DNA of 64,000 nt, taken from assembly GCF_901709675.1 (NCBI RefSeq), contig NC_051089.1, positions 4,442,476 to 4,506,475 on the forward strand. The letters run 5' to 3'. The notes under the pieces are model-generated. The model made no database searches. It was not told where the DNA came from and worked only from the letters and a program-made list of their open reading frames with translations. This document shows positions 24,691-35,698 of this stretch, in pieces. Position 1 is the stretch's first letter; each line of letters begins with the position of its first letter. This DNA comes from Syngnathus acus (Eukaryota > Chordata > Actinopteri > Syngnathiformes > Syngnathidae). The position numbers and the translations under genes are program-made.

Positions 24691-24839
24691 TTTTGTTTTA
24701 AAAAGATTTTGGCTGTCTAAAGAAGCCGCTATAGCATGATTCTATTCAAGACAACACTGGCATGCAAATAGAAGTTCCGAAGAAAATAAAGTCCAGGAGA
24801 ATCCAATTCCATATGTATCACATTTATATGCTGTAAAAG
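24691..24839. other. Short unique spacer
   Basis: No feature is recognised. Confidence 0.4.
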
Positions 24840-24960
24840 CACATGGTCTCATCACATACATGCAAATGAGGCCGTAGTGTGTCAAAGGTTTTTAAGCGAG
24901 CATTGTGCGAGTGTCAGCCAGAAGGCGCCGTGTGTAACCGTTTCTGTCGTGGCCTGACAA
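24840..24960. promoter_or_regulatory. Candidate enhancer with POU octamer
   Basis: ATGCAAAT lies at 24860-24867, followed by a CpG-containing unique block up to 24960. The site fits POU-domain factors; its function is inferred. Confidence 0.25.
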
Positions 24961-25639
24961 TTTGATAGTTTCTCACACCTTACCCGTGCCAAGCCCCCTC
25001 CCCCGACCCTTTTCTACTTTGCCACCATTTCCGCCAAACTTAAAGCCAAGCACAAAATATGGAGCGTCTAATCCTTGGGCCTCATGTAGCAGGGGCCTTT
25101 TAACAAATGGTCGAGTGTTCGAAACAAGTCTCCTTTCTCGCTGTGCAGAAATAGGAGTGCAAATAAAAAGAAAAGTAATCGTTCTCACTGTTCCAATATT
25201 TTTGGAGCAGAGTTTGGGGAATTTTGGAATCTTTGATGTTGCTGCTGTCCACTTTCTCCCTAAAGGCGCTGAAATACTTTGAGCCTCTTGCGCTACCGCT
25301 TCTATCGTAGATTACAAAGGTGGCCAAGTCACACAGCTGCTCCCACAATGAAGCAGTCTCAGCTCCAGCGATGTTTGAAATACAAAATCAGACCAGTAGA
25401 AGAAATGAGCGTCGGGTGTTAATCTTCACACACTTGTCGCGTCTTTACGCTTTTCCCTTTCTCACAGTCCCATCTTGCTCTGAAGTCAAGTCCTCATCGA
25501 CCCTCACAGACAGTATAAAAGAAGAATTTACTACCTGTGGCTTCAGCAATATATTTTAGAAATTTAGATTGAAGTCAACAGTTGTCCAAAAAATGTCCAA
25601 ATTCCTGGTTAAAGGTTGTTTTGTGGCTCCTTCTACGTT
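24961..25639. other. Unique DNA, no gene recognised
   Basis: Overlapping frames at 24962-25282 (+) and 25100-25348 (-) have no family resemblance. No repeat is visible. Confidence 0.4.
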
Positions 25640-26790
25640 GGACAATCTCTAAAGCGGTCGGAAATTTATCGCACTTACGTTTGTATTGAATATATTTGCT
25701 CCAAACTAATTGACCGCTAGGGCGAGAGGCGCTGAATTAGGCAAATGGGGTCCAGGATGAGAAGTTGGACTTGATTTATTGCTTTCAATGCAATTCAAAT
25801 CAATGGCTCCATTGCATTTCCCAGCTGAAATCATTGTCATGCCTAAGAAAAGAGAGATTAAGCGGCCCTAATGAGTTCCAGCGCTTGAATGTGTCGGCTC
25901 ACCATTCAGGGGCGAAATCATATTTAATGGCTGACACTCAGTTCATGGCAGGTCCTTCTTTTTCTCAGTGTCGGGTCACCTTCGTCACCGGGAAAGCCCA
26001 TTCAGCGATCGAAGGGGGGGGGGGGTAGGGGGTAGGCTAAAGATATGCTGCGAGGTTCATGAAAAGAGGCGTGTGAGAAATGAAAACGGTAGGAAAAAGC
26101 GGCTGATTTCGACTCGGACGGATGACCTCACTGTGCCAAACGGCGAGACTTCAGCCGCTTTTGTTTCTACGAGAAGAGCTTTTAATTTCATTTCAGGCCA
26201 GACGTGGCAGTTGCCTCGGCTAAAAAATGTTGCGCGACGCTAATAAATTAGGATGCTGTTTGGCTTCGTTTGTCCGGATGAGTCCGCTGTTATATTTGCG
26301 CATTCATTTGCAAATTCACTCCTTACAATTAATTCGAATGGGCCGATAAAGAAAGTGGAGCATGGCCATAATTTGGCTTTGGCCTGACAAGAACGCTGTT
26401 ATCCCGGCTTTTTTTTTTCCCCAACCGCCTCTCTTCTTAGCCACTAGATTTACTTCTTTACTCTTGCTTGTTAAGACACGGACAGCATCAAAACATATTC
26501 ATTTCCATCCGCCAATCAATGCGACGGCTGTAATTTGAGCCCCCCCTGTTGATGGCAATACACCCCGATGAGGTTAAAAGACATTAGGGCCAGCGGGTAT
26601 GAGATTAACAGTCATTGGCTGACAAATGGAAAAGAAGGGTCGTCCCAGCTTATTCCAGTTTAATAAGCGAGCGATCCATCCCATTGATTATTCAAGCGCT
26701 AATATGCCGCAGCCAAAAATCAATCGGTAGCGTAGCGCTCATTTCAAAATGAATGCAATTACTGTTAATGCTGAAGAAGAAAATAATCAG
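25640..26790. promoter_or_regulatory. Large CNE-like cluster
   Basis: About 1.1 kb with few simple repeats (a G-run at 26016-26025, a T-run at 26411-26418). Its texture is characteristic: TAATTGACCGCTAG, GCGCTGAATTAGGC, CAATTAATTCGAATG, CCATTGATTATTCAAG, AAAATCAATCGG and similar homeodomain/PBX words separated by CpG-rich unique sequence. The most striking sub-blocks are 25690-25960, 26270-26400 and 26580-26790. This is how conserved enhancers near developmental transcription-factor genes usually look, but conservation itself was not tested. Confidence 0.4.
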
Positions 26791-26914
26791 TGAGGAAAGA
26801 GGCTCTTGTTTTAATTTGTTCAGATGCTGCCCATCTTGTTGCTTGTTAGGCCTAACATAGAAGTATGACATTACATAACTTTATTAATATGTGCATCCAG
26901 AGTAAAGGATGACA
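26791..26914. other. Short unique spacer
   Basis: No feature is recognised. Confidence 0.4.
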
Positions 26915-27060
26915 TAGTGTAGCGTAGAATAGCATAGCATGACGTAGCAAGGCAAACCAAAACATTAATAAATTTAATGGTGACGTCCATCTAATGGCAA
27001 AGCATTGCATAGCTCATAGCATAAAATAGGACATAGCATAGCATAGCATAGCATAGCATC
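26915..27060 (+). repeat. (CATAG)n pentanucleotide repeat, interrupted
   Basis: ATAGC/CGTAG-type units occur at 26915-26950 and again, nearly perfect, at 27031-27060 (five CATAG units). Degenerate CATAGCTCATAGC and unique sequence lie between. This is a decaying pentanucleotide microsatellite. Confidence 0.85.
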
Positions 27061-27355
27061 AACTACATGTCCATCCAGTTTCAGAATACCAGATCATTGC
27101 TAAACCACGTCTCAGTGACATTTTAAGTCATCTCTTGTCTGCAACAATTCATTCAGGCTTCCTCCTATGAATTGTATTTAATTGGATGGATTTTTATGGA
27201 TCCATTCACGGGCTCGCTCCCAATTGGACACACCAAGTGAGAAAAATAAAAATCCCGCACATTCCTCTGTAGAATTCATTTCAATCCCCACTTAAGTCTC
27301 TCTAATCACCCGGACAACCAATAAAGCTGTTTGCTTTTTTCCAATCATCTCTAGT
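27061..27355. other. Unique DNA, possibly regulatory
   Basis: CCAAT-containing words at 27220-27225 and 27318-27323, and TTAATTGGATGG near 27178-27189, give a mildly regulatory texture. There is no gene. Confidence 0.3.
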
Positions 27356-27402
27356 TAGAGAGAGAGGGAGAATACGAGAGAGAGAGCATGAGAGAGAGAG
27401 AG
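27356..27402 (+). repeat. (GA)n microsatellite, interrupted
   Basis: Three AG/GA runs are separated by short interruptions, followed by unique sequence. Confidence 0.9.
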
Positions 27403-27949
27403 CCACCATTACTGGATAATAAAGCATCCATATGGTGTAAATGTTGAGCCGTTGGAAATCCTTTTAAGCTCAACTGGACGGCAACCTGGCAGGAAAGGTC
27501 ACCAAGACAAGTGTCTGACCTGAGCCTGTTTCATTTTGGGTTATTTTGGAAGAGGCCAGTACATATAAAAAATACAAATATGAGACGATGTCATGCTCAT
27601 AATTTAAAGAGTGATGCGATGAAGATGTAACGATGAAACCGCCGTCACAATGACACAATACTTGTGACTGAACACACTTCTGCCCCAAGCCACTCTTGGC
27701 AGAACGTCCTCAACACAAAAGGTTCACTATGCTGACAAGTCAACTGGAAGGCAGCTTAAACTTTGAACCCGGAGGTCAACTCATTGACACCATTGGTTGC
27801 CTGGGTTGTCATGCAAACTCAACAACTTGTGAATGATACGCACAACAATGTCGGTGTGATCTTAAAACACAATGACTACTTCATGAACCATTTTATGTAG
27901 TTTTCGACTGAGTAAAACAATACACAGATAGCTTTTAAAATTACATTTA
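27403..27949. other. Unique DNA, no gene
   Basis: Nothing recognised; a minus-strand frame at 27470-27688 has no family resemblance. Confidence 0.4.
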
Positions 27950-28200
27950 TCACCAGCCTGAGTCAAAGTTGTTTTTTTCCGCCGCCTAATTTCCCGGAGG
28001 TGGAGTCGGACAGGTGCAGTAGCAGCTATTGTTTACCTCTGACGGGATTATTTGTACCTCTCAAATACGCAGGTATCAGAGGGTGAGGCGGGCGTATGTC
28101 GACAATGGCCGGATTTCTCCTAGCATGCAGGTCGTGTAATTTTAGCTGCTCTGTAATTAGGGGCTGAACCGTCAGGACCTGGGGGACGCCTGTCTACAAA
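27950..28200. promoter_or_regulatory. Candidate conserved non-coding element
   Basis: Contains CCGCCTAATTTCC, CTATTGTTTACC (forkhead/SOX-like), GTGTAATTTTAGC and CTGTAATTAGGGG in unique CpG-bearing sequence. The regulatory role is inferred from motif density. Confidence 0.3.
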
Positions 28201-29086
28201 TGTGGAAGAAGTCCTACCGGAGGGAGTCAACTAGTTTGTTCCCTAATGGCCATGTTTCAAGTTGAGCAGTCTTTGTTGTACAATTTGCAAGCTTGACTTT
28301 GTACATCTAAACACTTTGAAAGAAATCTTAATCTGGGAACTGGTGCGGCCGTGTTGTTGTATTCCGCAAACCATTTGTCAGCTATCTTAGTTTAGCCATT
28401 TAGCCAAACTTTGTCGTGTAATGTCCAACGCTGACAATGAGCTCAACTGTGACGGGAAAGATTAAAAGTGTGTTGTTGGAAGCCCTGCTCCTGGTAGCTC
28501 CTTGACTGAGTATTAAAGCTCTTAACATTTGAAACGTCTCGCCCTTTATTTCAACGACATCATGACTAACGTTGGCTCCATCATCAGGGAAACTGGACTG
28601 TTGTGGCTGCCGGAAAAATAGTGTCAACGTAGCTTTAATTCCGCAATAGTCACATGGCTGAAATTTTATTCAGTGATATCTGTACATTTACATGCATAAA
28701 AAAAAAAAACATTGGGTCGAGGCCTCATAAAAATCCTCGTGCTTATCAAATCAACTCTCATGGATCAGGCGCACGCTTCCCAACGAGAGACTTATAATTG
28801 AGGGTGACAACTGAGAGTGATTGAAATGACGAATGAGCTGCATTAACTTCTCTGATGGCGAGCATACAAAGAAAAAAAAAAAGCATACGTCCTGACGAAT
28901 GCTTTTAATGCCATTGAGAGGACGCGGGCAGACAGATCGCACGTCTCGTCGCACGGAGCTTACATATATCCTCGCCGTGTGCGTCTGAGCCCGCCGAGGA
29001 ATGACAAAAAGCTCAACGGGGGCGTCTGTCTCACCCCCCCCACACGACCTCAGTTTGTGATTAATCTAAGTCTGCCTCATTTTAAC
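28201..29086. other. Unique DNA, no gene
   Basis: Contains poly-A runs at 28699-28710 and 28871-28881 and a C-run near 29034-29041. 28770-28980 is CpG-rich. No gene or repeat family is recognised. Confidence 0.4.
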
Positions 29087-29250
29087 AATCCATCCATTTT
29101 CTGGACCGCTTATCCTCATAAGGGTCGCGAAGCCTACCTCAACTGACTTTGGGCGAAAGGCGGGGTACACCCTGAACTGCTTGCCAGTCAATGGCCTCCT
29201 CCATCTTCTCCCCCACATACATGTGACATACATATGAACACGACATAAAA
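29087..29250 (+). mobile_element. Fish interspersed repeat fragment (LINE/SINE 3' end type)
   Basis: It begins ATCCATCCATTTTCTGGACC, followed by GCTTATCCTCATAAGGGTCG, then GGCGGGGTACACCCTGAAC and a CACATAC-rich end. This order of phrases is one I recognise from very common teleost interspersed repeats, usually annotated as 3' ends of retroposons. The copy is worn. The exact family name is not certain from memory. Confidence 0.6.
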
Positions 29251-29566
29251 AGCTCACGGCTCAGATTTATACTCCCCCGTTAAAAAGTAAGTGAGCTGTT
29301 AAAGTTGCAGGCGCTCGGACGCCGAATGATCGATAACGTCACTCGTTCTTAGGCCGCTGTTAGTGAGTGAACACTTTTGTGTTTACAATGTCTCCACCCG
29401 TATAATTTTAACACGGCCAATGATAAGGTGCAATAAATGGCAATGTCTTGGATTAAGCGGTTAAAAAAGTTCCTCCGAGTGCGGTCGTAGTGTTTAGCAC
29501 TGTTCTTGGTAAAGATGGCGATAAATAAGGGCGAATGGCGAACTTTGCAACGTCTCTTAATTATAA
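29251..29566. other. Unique DNA, no gene
   Basis: No repeat or gene is recognised; a minus-strand frame at 29349-29648 has no family resemblance. Confidence 0.4.
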
Positions 29567-29660
29567 AAGTGGTTTTCAAACTGTGGTCCGTGGACCCAAG
29601 GGGGTCTGCACGATATAGTCTGGGTTCCCGCAAAACAACAAATGTCACGTTTCAAAATGT
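29567..29660 (+). mobile_element. Partial hAT-type element end
   Basis: GTGGTTTTCAAACTGTGGTC followed by CGTGGACCCAAGGGGGTC matches the usual start of hAT-family elements (CAGTGGTTCTCAAA then a GGTCCGTGGACC palindrome). The far terminus and the 8-bp duplication were not found, so this is a solo end. It resembles the left end of the more complete element at 33317. Confidence 0.5.
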
Positions 29661-30579
29661 GCATACGAACAAAACAAACGGAGATTCTGACTTGTCACGC
29701 AACACTTTGCTCATTCACATGAACATCTGTCAAAAATCTGTTCAAGACGTCTGCCGGATTTGTTTGTGTCATAATAAAGGCGAGCGTTCATAAGAGTGGC
29801 ACCATTCACGTTCACTTTCCCCCGTCTCCTCTCCGGCTGTGAATGCAAACGGCACGAAGCGAACAAACCGCATGAAATGAACTATTAATCTGTTCCCCCA
29901 AAGGAATTACGCTTGCCACACAGAAGCTTGACAGCCGCAATTGGACGCCGCTTGTCTGGTCAACAAACAATTTCACTGGGCTTCACTGCCTTTCAAAAGC
30001 CACTGTTTTCCTTTTCCCCCCTCTCTCTCTCCAAGCAGGGCCCTGATCATGTGAAAAAATGTCAAAAGCTTTTCTTCAGATGTCAGCCGGAGAGAGTTAG
30101 AATTTCCAAACATGTTAATCCGCGCCAGCGTTAAAGAAAAAAACAGAAAAGAAACTCGAGTCATTCAGCATTCTGGAAAACGTTTGAAAAGTGAGTGCAC
30201 CCCACCATATGGTCCCCAGTACCTACAATGCAAATTGTTACATCATGACTCTCATCATATAAACTATGGCTTTATGCTGCAGATTAGCATGACTGGATAA
30301 TAGTTTTTTGTTTTAATACGGTCGGCGAATGCTGCACCTGCACAATCTCATGAGTTCCGAAAGAAGAACCGCCTTTTAAAGACGCACTTAAAAGGTACTT
30401 GGTAGAGCAAAGACCTCCGCCGAGGTGGACTGTGGTCTGAATGTAAATAGAAAGGATTTTTGGCATAGAACAGTTAAAAAAAAAAGTTTTTTTAAATGAT
30501 CACGTGTATGTGCGTTACTCTGCATAGGCACTCAACACAAAAGTTTCAAGGAGGCTTTTGAAAGAAAGAAAAAAATATA
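29661..30579. other. Unique DNA, no gene
   Basis: Mixed sequence. Frames at 29913-30134 and 30112-30300 have no family resemblance. A-rich runs occur at 30473-30486 and 30569-30574. Confidence 0.4.
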
Positions 30580-30753
30580 TACCGTAATTTTCGGACTATA
30601 AGTCGCGGTTTTTTTTCATAGTTTGGGTGGGGGGGCGACTTATACTCAGGAGCGACTTATATACATATATATGGTTTTTTTTCACTTTTTTGGGCATTTT
30701 ATGGCTGGTGCGACTTATACTCCGGTGCGACTTATAGTCCGAAAATTACGGTA
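30580..30753. mobile_element. Short terminal-inverted-repeat element (MITE), copy 1
   Basis: The left end CCGTAATTTTCGGACTATAA is the exact inverse complement of the right end at 30732-30751, continuing as a GTCGC / GCGAC pair. The 174-base element sits in a TATA-rich site and appears to use a TA target. Internal copies of GCGACTTATA repeat the terminal phrase. It has no coding capacity. The near-perfect ends suggest a fairly young insertion moved by a transposase encoded elsewhere. Confidence 0.85.
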
Positions 30754-31539
30754 TATATAAAATGAAATCGCTCAGTCAAGACTCAAGGGGAATAAAAATG
30801 GTAACACAAATGAAATATACTAATTATTTTGTATATATTTTATAAATATACCAAATATTTTAAATGATGAGTGTAAAAGTGTATTTATTACAGTAAACAG
30901 TAGCATGGTGTCTGTGGGGGGATCATAAAATAATGTAACCCTGAAACTGAAGCTGTCAACAGTTGTTCTTGTATTGGCTCACAGGTCAGAGGGGGGATAA
31001 AAAGGTGAGCCTCCCTCTGAACACCAAACACTCCCCTGGCCTCTTCCTACTCCTTCCTCTTCTGCGGCCTCTCATCATCATAATCATCATCGGTGGTCGC
31101 TCTTTTCCTGTCATCGCGCTCACATTCCCTGTCACGCCGCCGCCTGACGGACGAGGTGGCGTTTGATAATGGCATCAGGAAGCGGAGAGTCATGCCTTGT
31201 CATTAGATAGCATCAGTGCTTACTTATGACAGTGAGGGGAGTGTGCAGTCGGTGGGGGGGAGACAAGACCCCGGGCGGACGGACGGCTTCCTCATCGCCT
31301 TTATTTGGATGGCATTCTAGAAAAAAACAAAACTTTCCTGCTTTCCTTCATCACACCTGGGAGAAAATGTCTATATTTATATATCATTATTTTATTTAAA
31401 ACCTAAAATGGAGGTCAATGACTTCCCGTGTTCGAGTCCACCTTCCCACAGTCAAACAAGTGAATTATGAGTGTATGTGTTATCGCTGATGTTTTATTTA
31501 TTTATTTTTTTAAAACAAAAGTGGGACAAAAGGTGAGTC
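30754..31539. other. Unique DNA, A/T-rich at left
   Basis: 30770-30900 is A/T-rich. 31140-31330 is GC-richer with a G-run at 31254-31260. No gene is recognised. GTTCGAGTCC at 31432-31441 looks like a pol III B box, but no matching A box was found. Confidence 0.4.
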
Positions 31540-31760
31540 GGTGAAAAGCAAAGCCCTGCGAGGCCGGATAAGCGTGGCACAAAAGGAAGAATAAGAATAT
31601 GTGCGCTGTTAAATTGAATTATGGAATGGATGTGAGCGCTCGTCCCCTCCTCTTACAGATGGCTGACAATCCCACTGCCTGTATAATTGTATGGCTAATA
31701 AGGAGTAAAGCCAATTAGGCATTTAAGTGCGCTATAATCACTGGGGATTGCACAGATGAA
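31540..31760. promoter_or_regulatory. Candidate conserved non-coding element
   Basis: Contains TTAAATTGAATTATGG, GTATAATTGTATGGCTAATA, GCCAATTAGGCATTTAAG and GCTATAATCACTGG in a repeat-free stretch dense in homeodomain-like cores. It is among the more convincing blocks by texture. Not tested by alignment. Confidence 0.35.
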
Positions 31761-33059
31761 GAAAGGAGGTAGAAAATCAGGCCAAAGGACAAATGAATAC
31801 CCCCCCTCCTCACCCCACTGCGCTTCTTATTCTCCTCATATAGGAAACACACACACACAATTGTACAGATACGACTAAAAACTCCACTATTGACGTATCC
31901 ATTCATGTATTGTCCTCCGTTGCTATGTGAGGGGCTGCATAGCAACCACACAACACAACACCTATATAGAAAATAATTAAATAATAATGATGAGGGGGGT
32001 TCCCCCCCGTTCTTGCTTAATGGCGACAATATGTAAAATGACTGTTTTGGGGTTTGGGCAAATGATTTATAAACTTATTTAGCTTTTAAATGGAAAAGAA
32101 AATCCCATAAGGGGTTCATATTTTTTTAAACATTCCAGTGGGGGCAATACTGAGAGCGTTTTAGTGGGTCGTGCTGGGACCCTCAAAATACATACAAGTA
32201 CAATAAACTTTCTGATATTTGATCCATACATGTACAATTTTACAATATATCACACTCCTCCAAAATCCAAATAACTCCAAGTCCTTGGCTCTCTGTAGTT
32301 GAAGGAAATTAAAAAATAAAATTCCATCAAGAAATAATTAAATGTCCAAGATAAGAGCAGTTGCTGTTTTAGACCCTCACTGAGCTGGATACGACTCTAC
32401 TGCATATGAGGACAAGCGTGTGAGTCGTAGACTTGGGCTAAATACCAAATGCATTTCAACACTCGCCGCAAAAGTGTTCCCATGTACTGTAAAACACCCA
32501 AACGGCATGCATCTCTCAATTTGGAATACCTGCAATAATTCTAGCAGCTGTGTGTTTTGTCAGAGCTGTGCGCCAAAAGTGTGAAGAACACACAGATTCT
32601 GAAAGATGGAGGAAGCTTACTTAAAAAAAAAAAAAAAAATACACCGGTAATTGTTGGATGGCGGTGTATCTGTTTGGCTAGCATGTCATAAAATAAAATA
32701 AATATAAAAAGCTCCAGACAAGCTGTCTGTCACGACACTTGTTTGCCAGATTACATTGCTCCCCGATGGGGCAGTAAAACATCATCAAACCCTCCAACTG
32801 CGCTGAAATATGTTCATTTTCAAACGTTAAAAAAAAAAAAAAAAAAAAAAGATGTTTGTCATCAAGGCAGGCGAGCAAGCCAATGGACTGCCGGATGGAG
32901 AGTTATGAAGTAGCAAAGGGTTGGGAAAAAAAATTGGAAGAAAGAGTCGGTCAAAGGAGGAGGAGGATGAGAAGGAGGGGGCGGCGTCTTGAAAGAAAAA
33001 GGTCATGAGTGGCAGCTTCGGCCACCTCACAAAGGGCCTTGACATCATCAGGTATTGAA
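31761..33059. other. Unique DNA with poly-A runs
   Basis: Poly-A runs occur at 32623-32639 and 32829-32850 (22 A). G/A-rich sequence lies at 32955-32990. Frames here translate the runs into poly-phenylalanine or poly-serine and are not genes. Confidence 0.45.
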
Positions 33060-33230
33060 GGGAGCGCAGAGGAGTTCTTTTTAAGGAGCACGGCCCTAAT
33101 TACGTTTGCACTAAAACATGCCCGAGTGGCACGGGGTGGGGTGAATTAATACGCCCGGTTTGCCTTGAGAAGAAGGAATTTAGCTGAATGCGATTCCCAG
33201 AAATGGATTTTCACTCAAGTTCTTTGAACT
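33060..33230. promoter_or_regulatory. Candidate conserved non-coding element
   Basis: CCCTAATTACGTTTGCAC, GTGAATTAATACGCCCGG and GAATTTAGCTGAATGCG give a homeodomain-core-rich, CpG-bearing block. Inference from texture only. Confidence 0.28.
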
Positions 33231-33316
33231 ACCATCAGATAGATGTTATTTTTTTGGGCATAGGGAAGTCCGACAAGCAACAAGTGGCGTAAATCACTCT
33301 TTAGTTTTGTCTGTTG

Positions 33317-33668
33317 CAGCGGTTGGTCAACCGGCGGTCCACGGCCCTCTAGAGGTCCATGGCGTTTTTTTACGGGTGGTCCGCAAAATTGAAAATGGAA
33401 AATAATTGTAATATTTTAAAAAATTAAATTGATTTATTACTTAGACTTGATTTATTTTCCAGCTCATTTTGTGAATCATTTACCCATCTAAATTATGTCA
33501 AATACAGCTGAGATTCCCAAAATAGACATACAGATGTAAATAAATAGCTTGTATCGATCTATCTTCCTTCGGTGCAACATAAAATAATATTCCGCCAAAA
33601 CAGTGGTCCCCGAGTTGCTTCTTGGTTATACTGGTAGTCCCTTGGACAAAACCAGTTGAAAGCCCCTG
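33317..33668. mobile_element. Complete non-autonomous hAT element with target duplication
   Basis: The left end CAGCGGTTGGTCAACCGG and the inverse complement of the right end, CAGGGGCTTTCAACTGG, match at about three quarters of positions. The element is 352 bases long. The 8 bases immediately before it (GTCTGTTG, 33309-33316) and after it (GCCTGTTG, 33669-33676) agree at 7 of 8 positions, the 8-bp duplication expected of hAT insertions. A GGTCC...GGTCC palindromic head and an A/T-rich middle are typical of short non-autonomous members. No transposase is encoded. Confidence 0.8.
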
Positions 33669-33676
33669 GCCTGTTG

Positions 33677-33879
33677 GATCGTCGCCAATTAACAACCTCT
33701 CCGGTCCGCTACTCGGAACATCAACAACAATGCTTCCGCTGTTAGCTACGCCACTCGTAGCACGGCAGAGATAAACCGCCACAAGATTACCGACTGAGAG
33801 GTTAAGCCGTGTTCTTCGAAGCGAGGCGATATATATCACAGGCGGATTTCGCGGCATGATAGCAGGGTGACAAATTCAC
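33677..33879. other. Short unique spacer
   Basis: No feature is recognised. A 119-codon minus-strand frame (33498-33857) spans the element and its flank and has no family resemblance. Confidence 0.4.
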
Positions 33880-34110
33880 CAGTCGTATGATATTTGCGGC
33901 CTTCCGGGACGCTCCTTGACAGGCCGCGGAGGGTCGTCATTATCCCCGGCATGAACGAGCTGCGGTCGCCAAGCGCTCAGCCGGCAAATTCAATTAGCGT
34001 TCCCACGATGACGGCGCTTTGCCGACGGGGCCCGCACGCTGTAATATGATGTTATTATACACAGAAGATTCAATCTATTTCCTACGGGAGGCCTTTGTCA
34101 AGAACCGTAC
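33880..34110. promoter_or_regulatory. CpG-rich candidate conserved element
   Basis: A unique block with many CpG (GGCCGCGGAGGGTCGTC, GCTGCGGTCGCC, GACGGCGCTTTGCCGACG) that then shifts to A/T-rich homeobox-like words (CAATTAGCG, GTAATATGATGTTATTATAC). This mix is typical of conserved enhancers. Function inferred. Confidence 0.35.
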
Positions 34111-35029
34111 GGCGACACACTAATTCTAAGATGACAGCTTATTCACTCGACTAAACGGGAGATTGTCGTTTAGAAACCCAGACGAGTGACTGTCGTGGAA
34201 CTACTTAGGGGATAATGGCCGCTATTGCAAGGCACAAAACCGATTTGCGGCTTCAGAATATTCACACCAGAATATTCAGTGTCTTAAAACACAACTTTTT
34301 CACAAAGGAATACAGTCTGAGCGTCTGGCAGTTTGTTCGGCCTTCACACTTTAAACTACTCGCGTCCCCCAGTGACAAGCTAACATGCTCCCACAGCGAG
34401 CTAAACATTAGCTCAAGATCCACCAATGATTCCCCAATCGGAGTGATGGATCGGCTATTTCCTGGCCTGGAGCCCATGATCTATTTTATGGATGTTCCCG
34501 CCGACATGGCCCACCATCGACGGCTTCCTTGTTTTTATTTCTCCAAGGAGCGAGAACACCTGTCCGCTTTAATCCCGCAGCCGTTCCCCTCCCTACGAGA
34601 ATGCCGAACGGTGCTGCCGCGTGACATTGATGGGAACAAGACGGTATAGATTGACGCTTGGCAACAAAACACTCGCAGAGTGAGGCTTTTCTTCCCCCCC
34701 CCCCATCAAACTGCTGCTGTCTGAGTCACACACATCATAAATGAGCAACATGGGGTGAATGGAATCATATTTTCGTGAGTCATACCATTATGAATGCGGC
34801 TCATACTGATGACGCGGAATTTTCCCAGAAATGAACCGGCAAACTGGAATACAGTCATACAGTGGCACCTTGAATGTTAATGTTAGGTCTGTTCAATTCA
34901 GCCATGCTTGTACTTTTTTTTTTATTAAAGTTTGACATTATTGGTTGATTTCATGTCTTTTCATCAACAGGACCAGATGACTCATTAATCACACACACAC
35001 ACAGGGTTGTTATTATTCTTTCTCTGGTA
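34111..35029. other. Unique DNA holding the longest open frame
   Basis: The 144-codon frame at 34215-34649 is the longest in the window. Its translation has no recognisable domain, signal or repeat. Its codon context is unremarkable and an opposite-strand frame overlaps it. I treat it as chance. A C-run lies at 34695-34704. Confidence 0.35.
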
Positions 35030-35240
35030 TGACATCACTTCAGGAAGTGACCCCCCTCACAGCCCACCTCTCCCTCTCATTCAGAGAATAAATTCCCAGC
35101 GGTCAACCTTATTTGTCCCTGCGGGGCCTTGGGCAGCTATGAAACAATCTGCCAGCAAGGTTAAACTATATTACGCCACTCGGGATAAACAAGTCTTGCA
35201 GCCTAATTGCAGAGGAGCCGACCAGCCTAGGTAAGGTCTT
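35030..35240. promoter_or_regulatory. Candidate conserved non-coding element
   Basis: A unique block from about 35080 to 35230, with GAATAAATTCCCAGCGG, CAGCTATGAAACAATC and CAGCCTAATTGCAGAGG, is followed by GGTAAGG and a long T-run (35241-35257). The GTAAGG could be a donor, but no frame or acceptor makes an exon. An enhancer is the more likely reading. Confidence 0.28.
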
Positions 35241-35680
35241 TTTTTTTTTTTTTTTAACTAAATGCAAATAATGAGTCAAGTTTGCTCAGCAATGAACGGA
35301 TGGTTCTATCAGTTGTTCATGGAAAACAATTTGGCCTTGAATGCACAATGTTTGTACCCATGGACTTTTATGAAAGGTCCCATTTACAATTTCACATGAC
35401 CCCCCTCCCCCTCCGCCCCGACAATCCACCCCCACCACCTCAGTGAGATAAGGACAGGAGTGTAATCAATATCTCAAAACACACACAAAGCTGAAGATAG
35501 TGTGTCATTACAGTGGCCAAGTGAACATTTTCACATCATCAACTTAAAACATCCCGACATCTATCTGTGTTAAAGTTCACGTCTCTCCTGGAAATGTCAG
35601 CAGATTTGGGTCACCATTTTTTTTGCCAGCGATACACTCGCTCTATAAAATTAGATTTTTTAGAGGTCCAAAACTGACTC
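35241..35680. other. Unique DNA, no gene
   Basis: T-run at the left, C-rich CCCCCTCCCCCTCC at 35401-35414, otherwise mixed. Nothing else is recognised. Confidence 0.4.
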
Positions 35681-35698
35681 AGTGGCGCCCCCTGGTAA
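35681..35698 (-). promoter_or_regulatory. Strong CTCF-like motif
   Basis: The minus strand reads TTACCAGGGGGCGCCACT, matching the core CTCF consensus (CCA-purine/C-AGGGGGCGC). CTCF sites anchor chromatin loops and insulate domains. Occupancy cannot be judged from sequence. Confidence 0.5.

Noticed and set aside
26915-27060. Possible CRISPR-like regular repeat
   Set aside because: It is a pentanucleotide microsatellite without unique spacers, in vertebrate DNA.
31425-31450. GTTCGAGTCC resembling a tRNA/pol III B box
   Set aside because: No A box at tRNA spacing and no cloverleaf could be drawn.
34215-34649. 144-codon open frame, the longest in the window
   Set aside because: No recognisable domain, no promoter or splice context, overlapped by an opposite-strand frame, and a frame this long is expected by chance in 64 kb.
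35030-35240. Exon ending at GGTAAGG
   Set aside because: No acceptor with a consistent open frame, and the block reads better as a non-coding conserved element.
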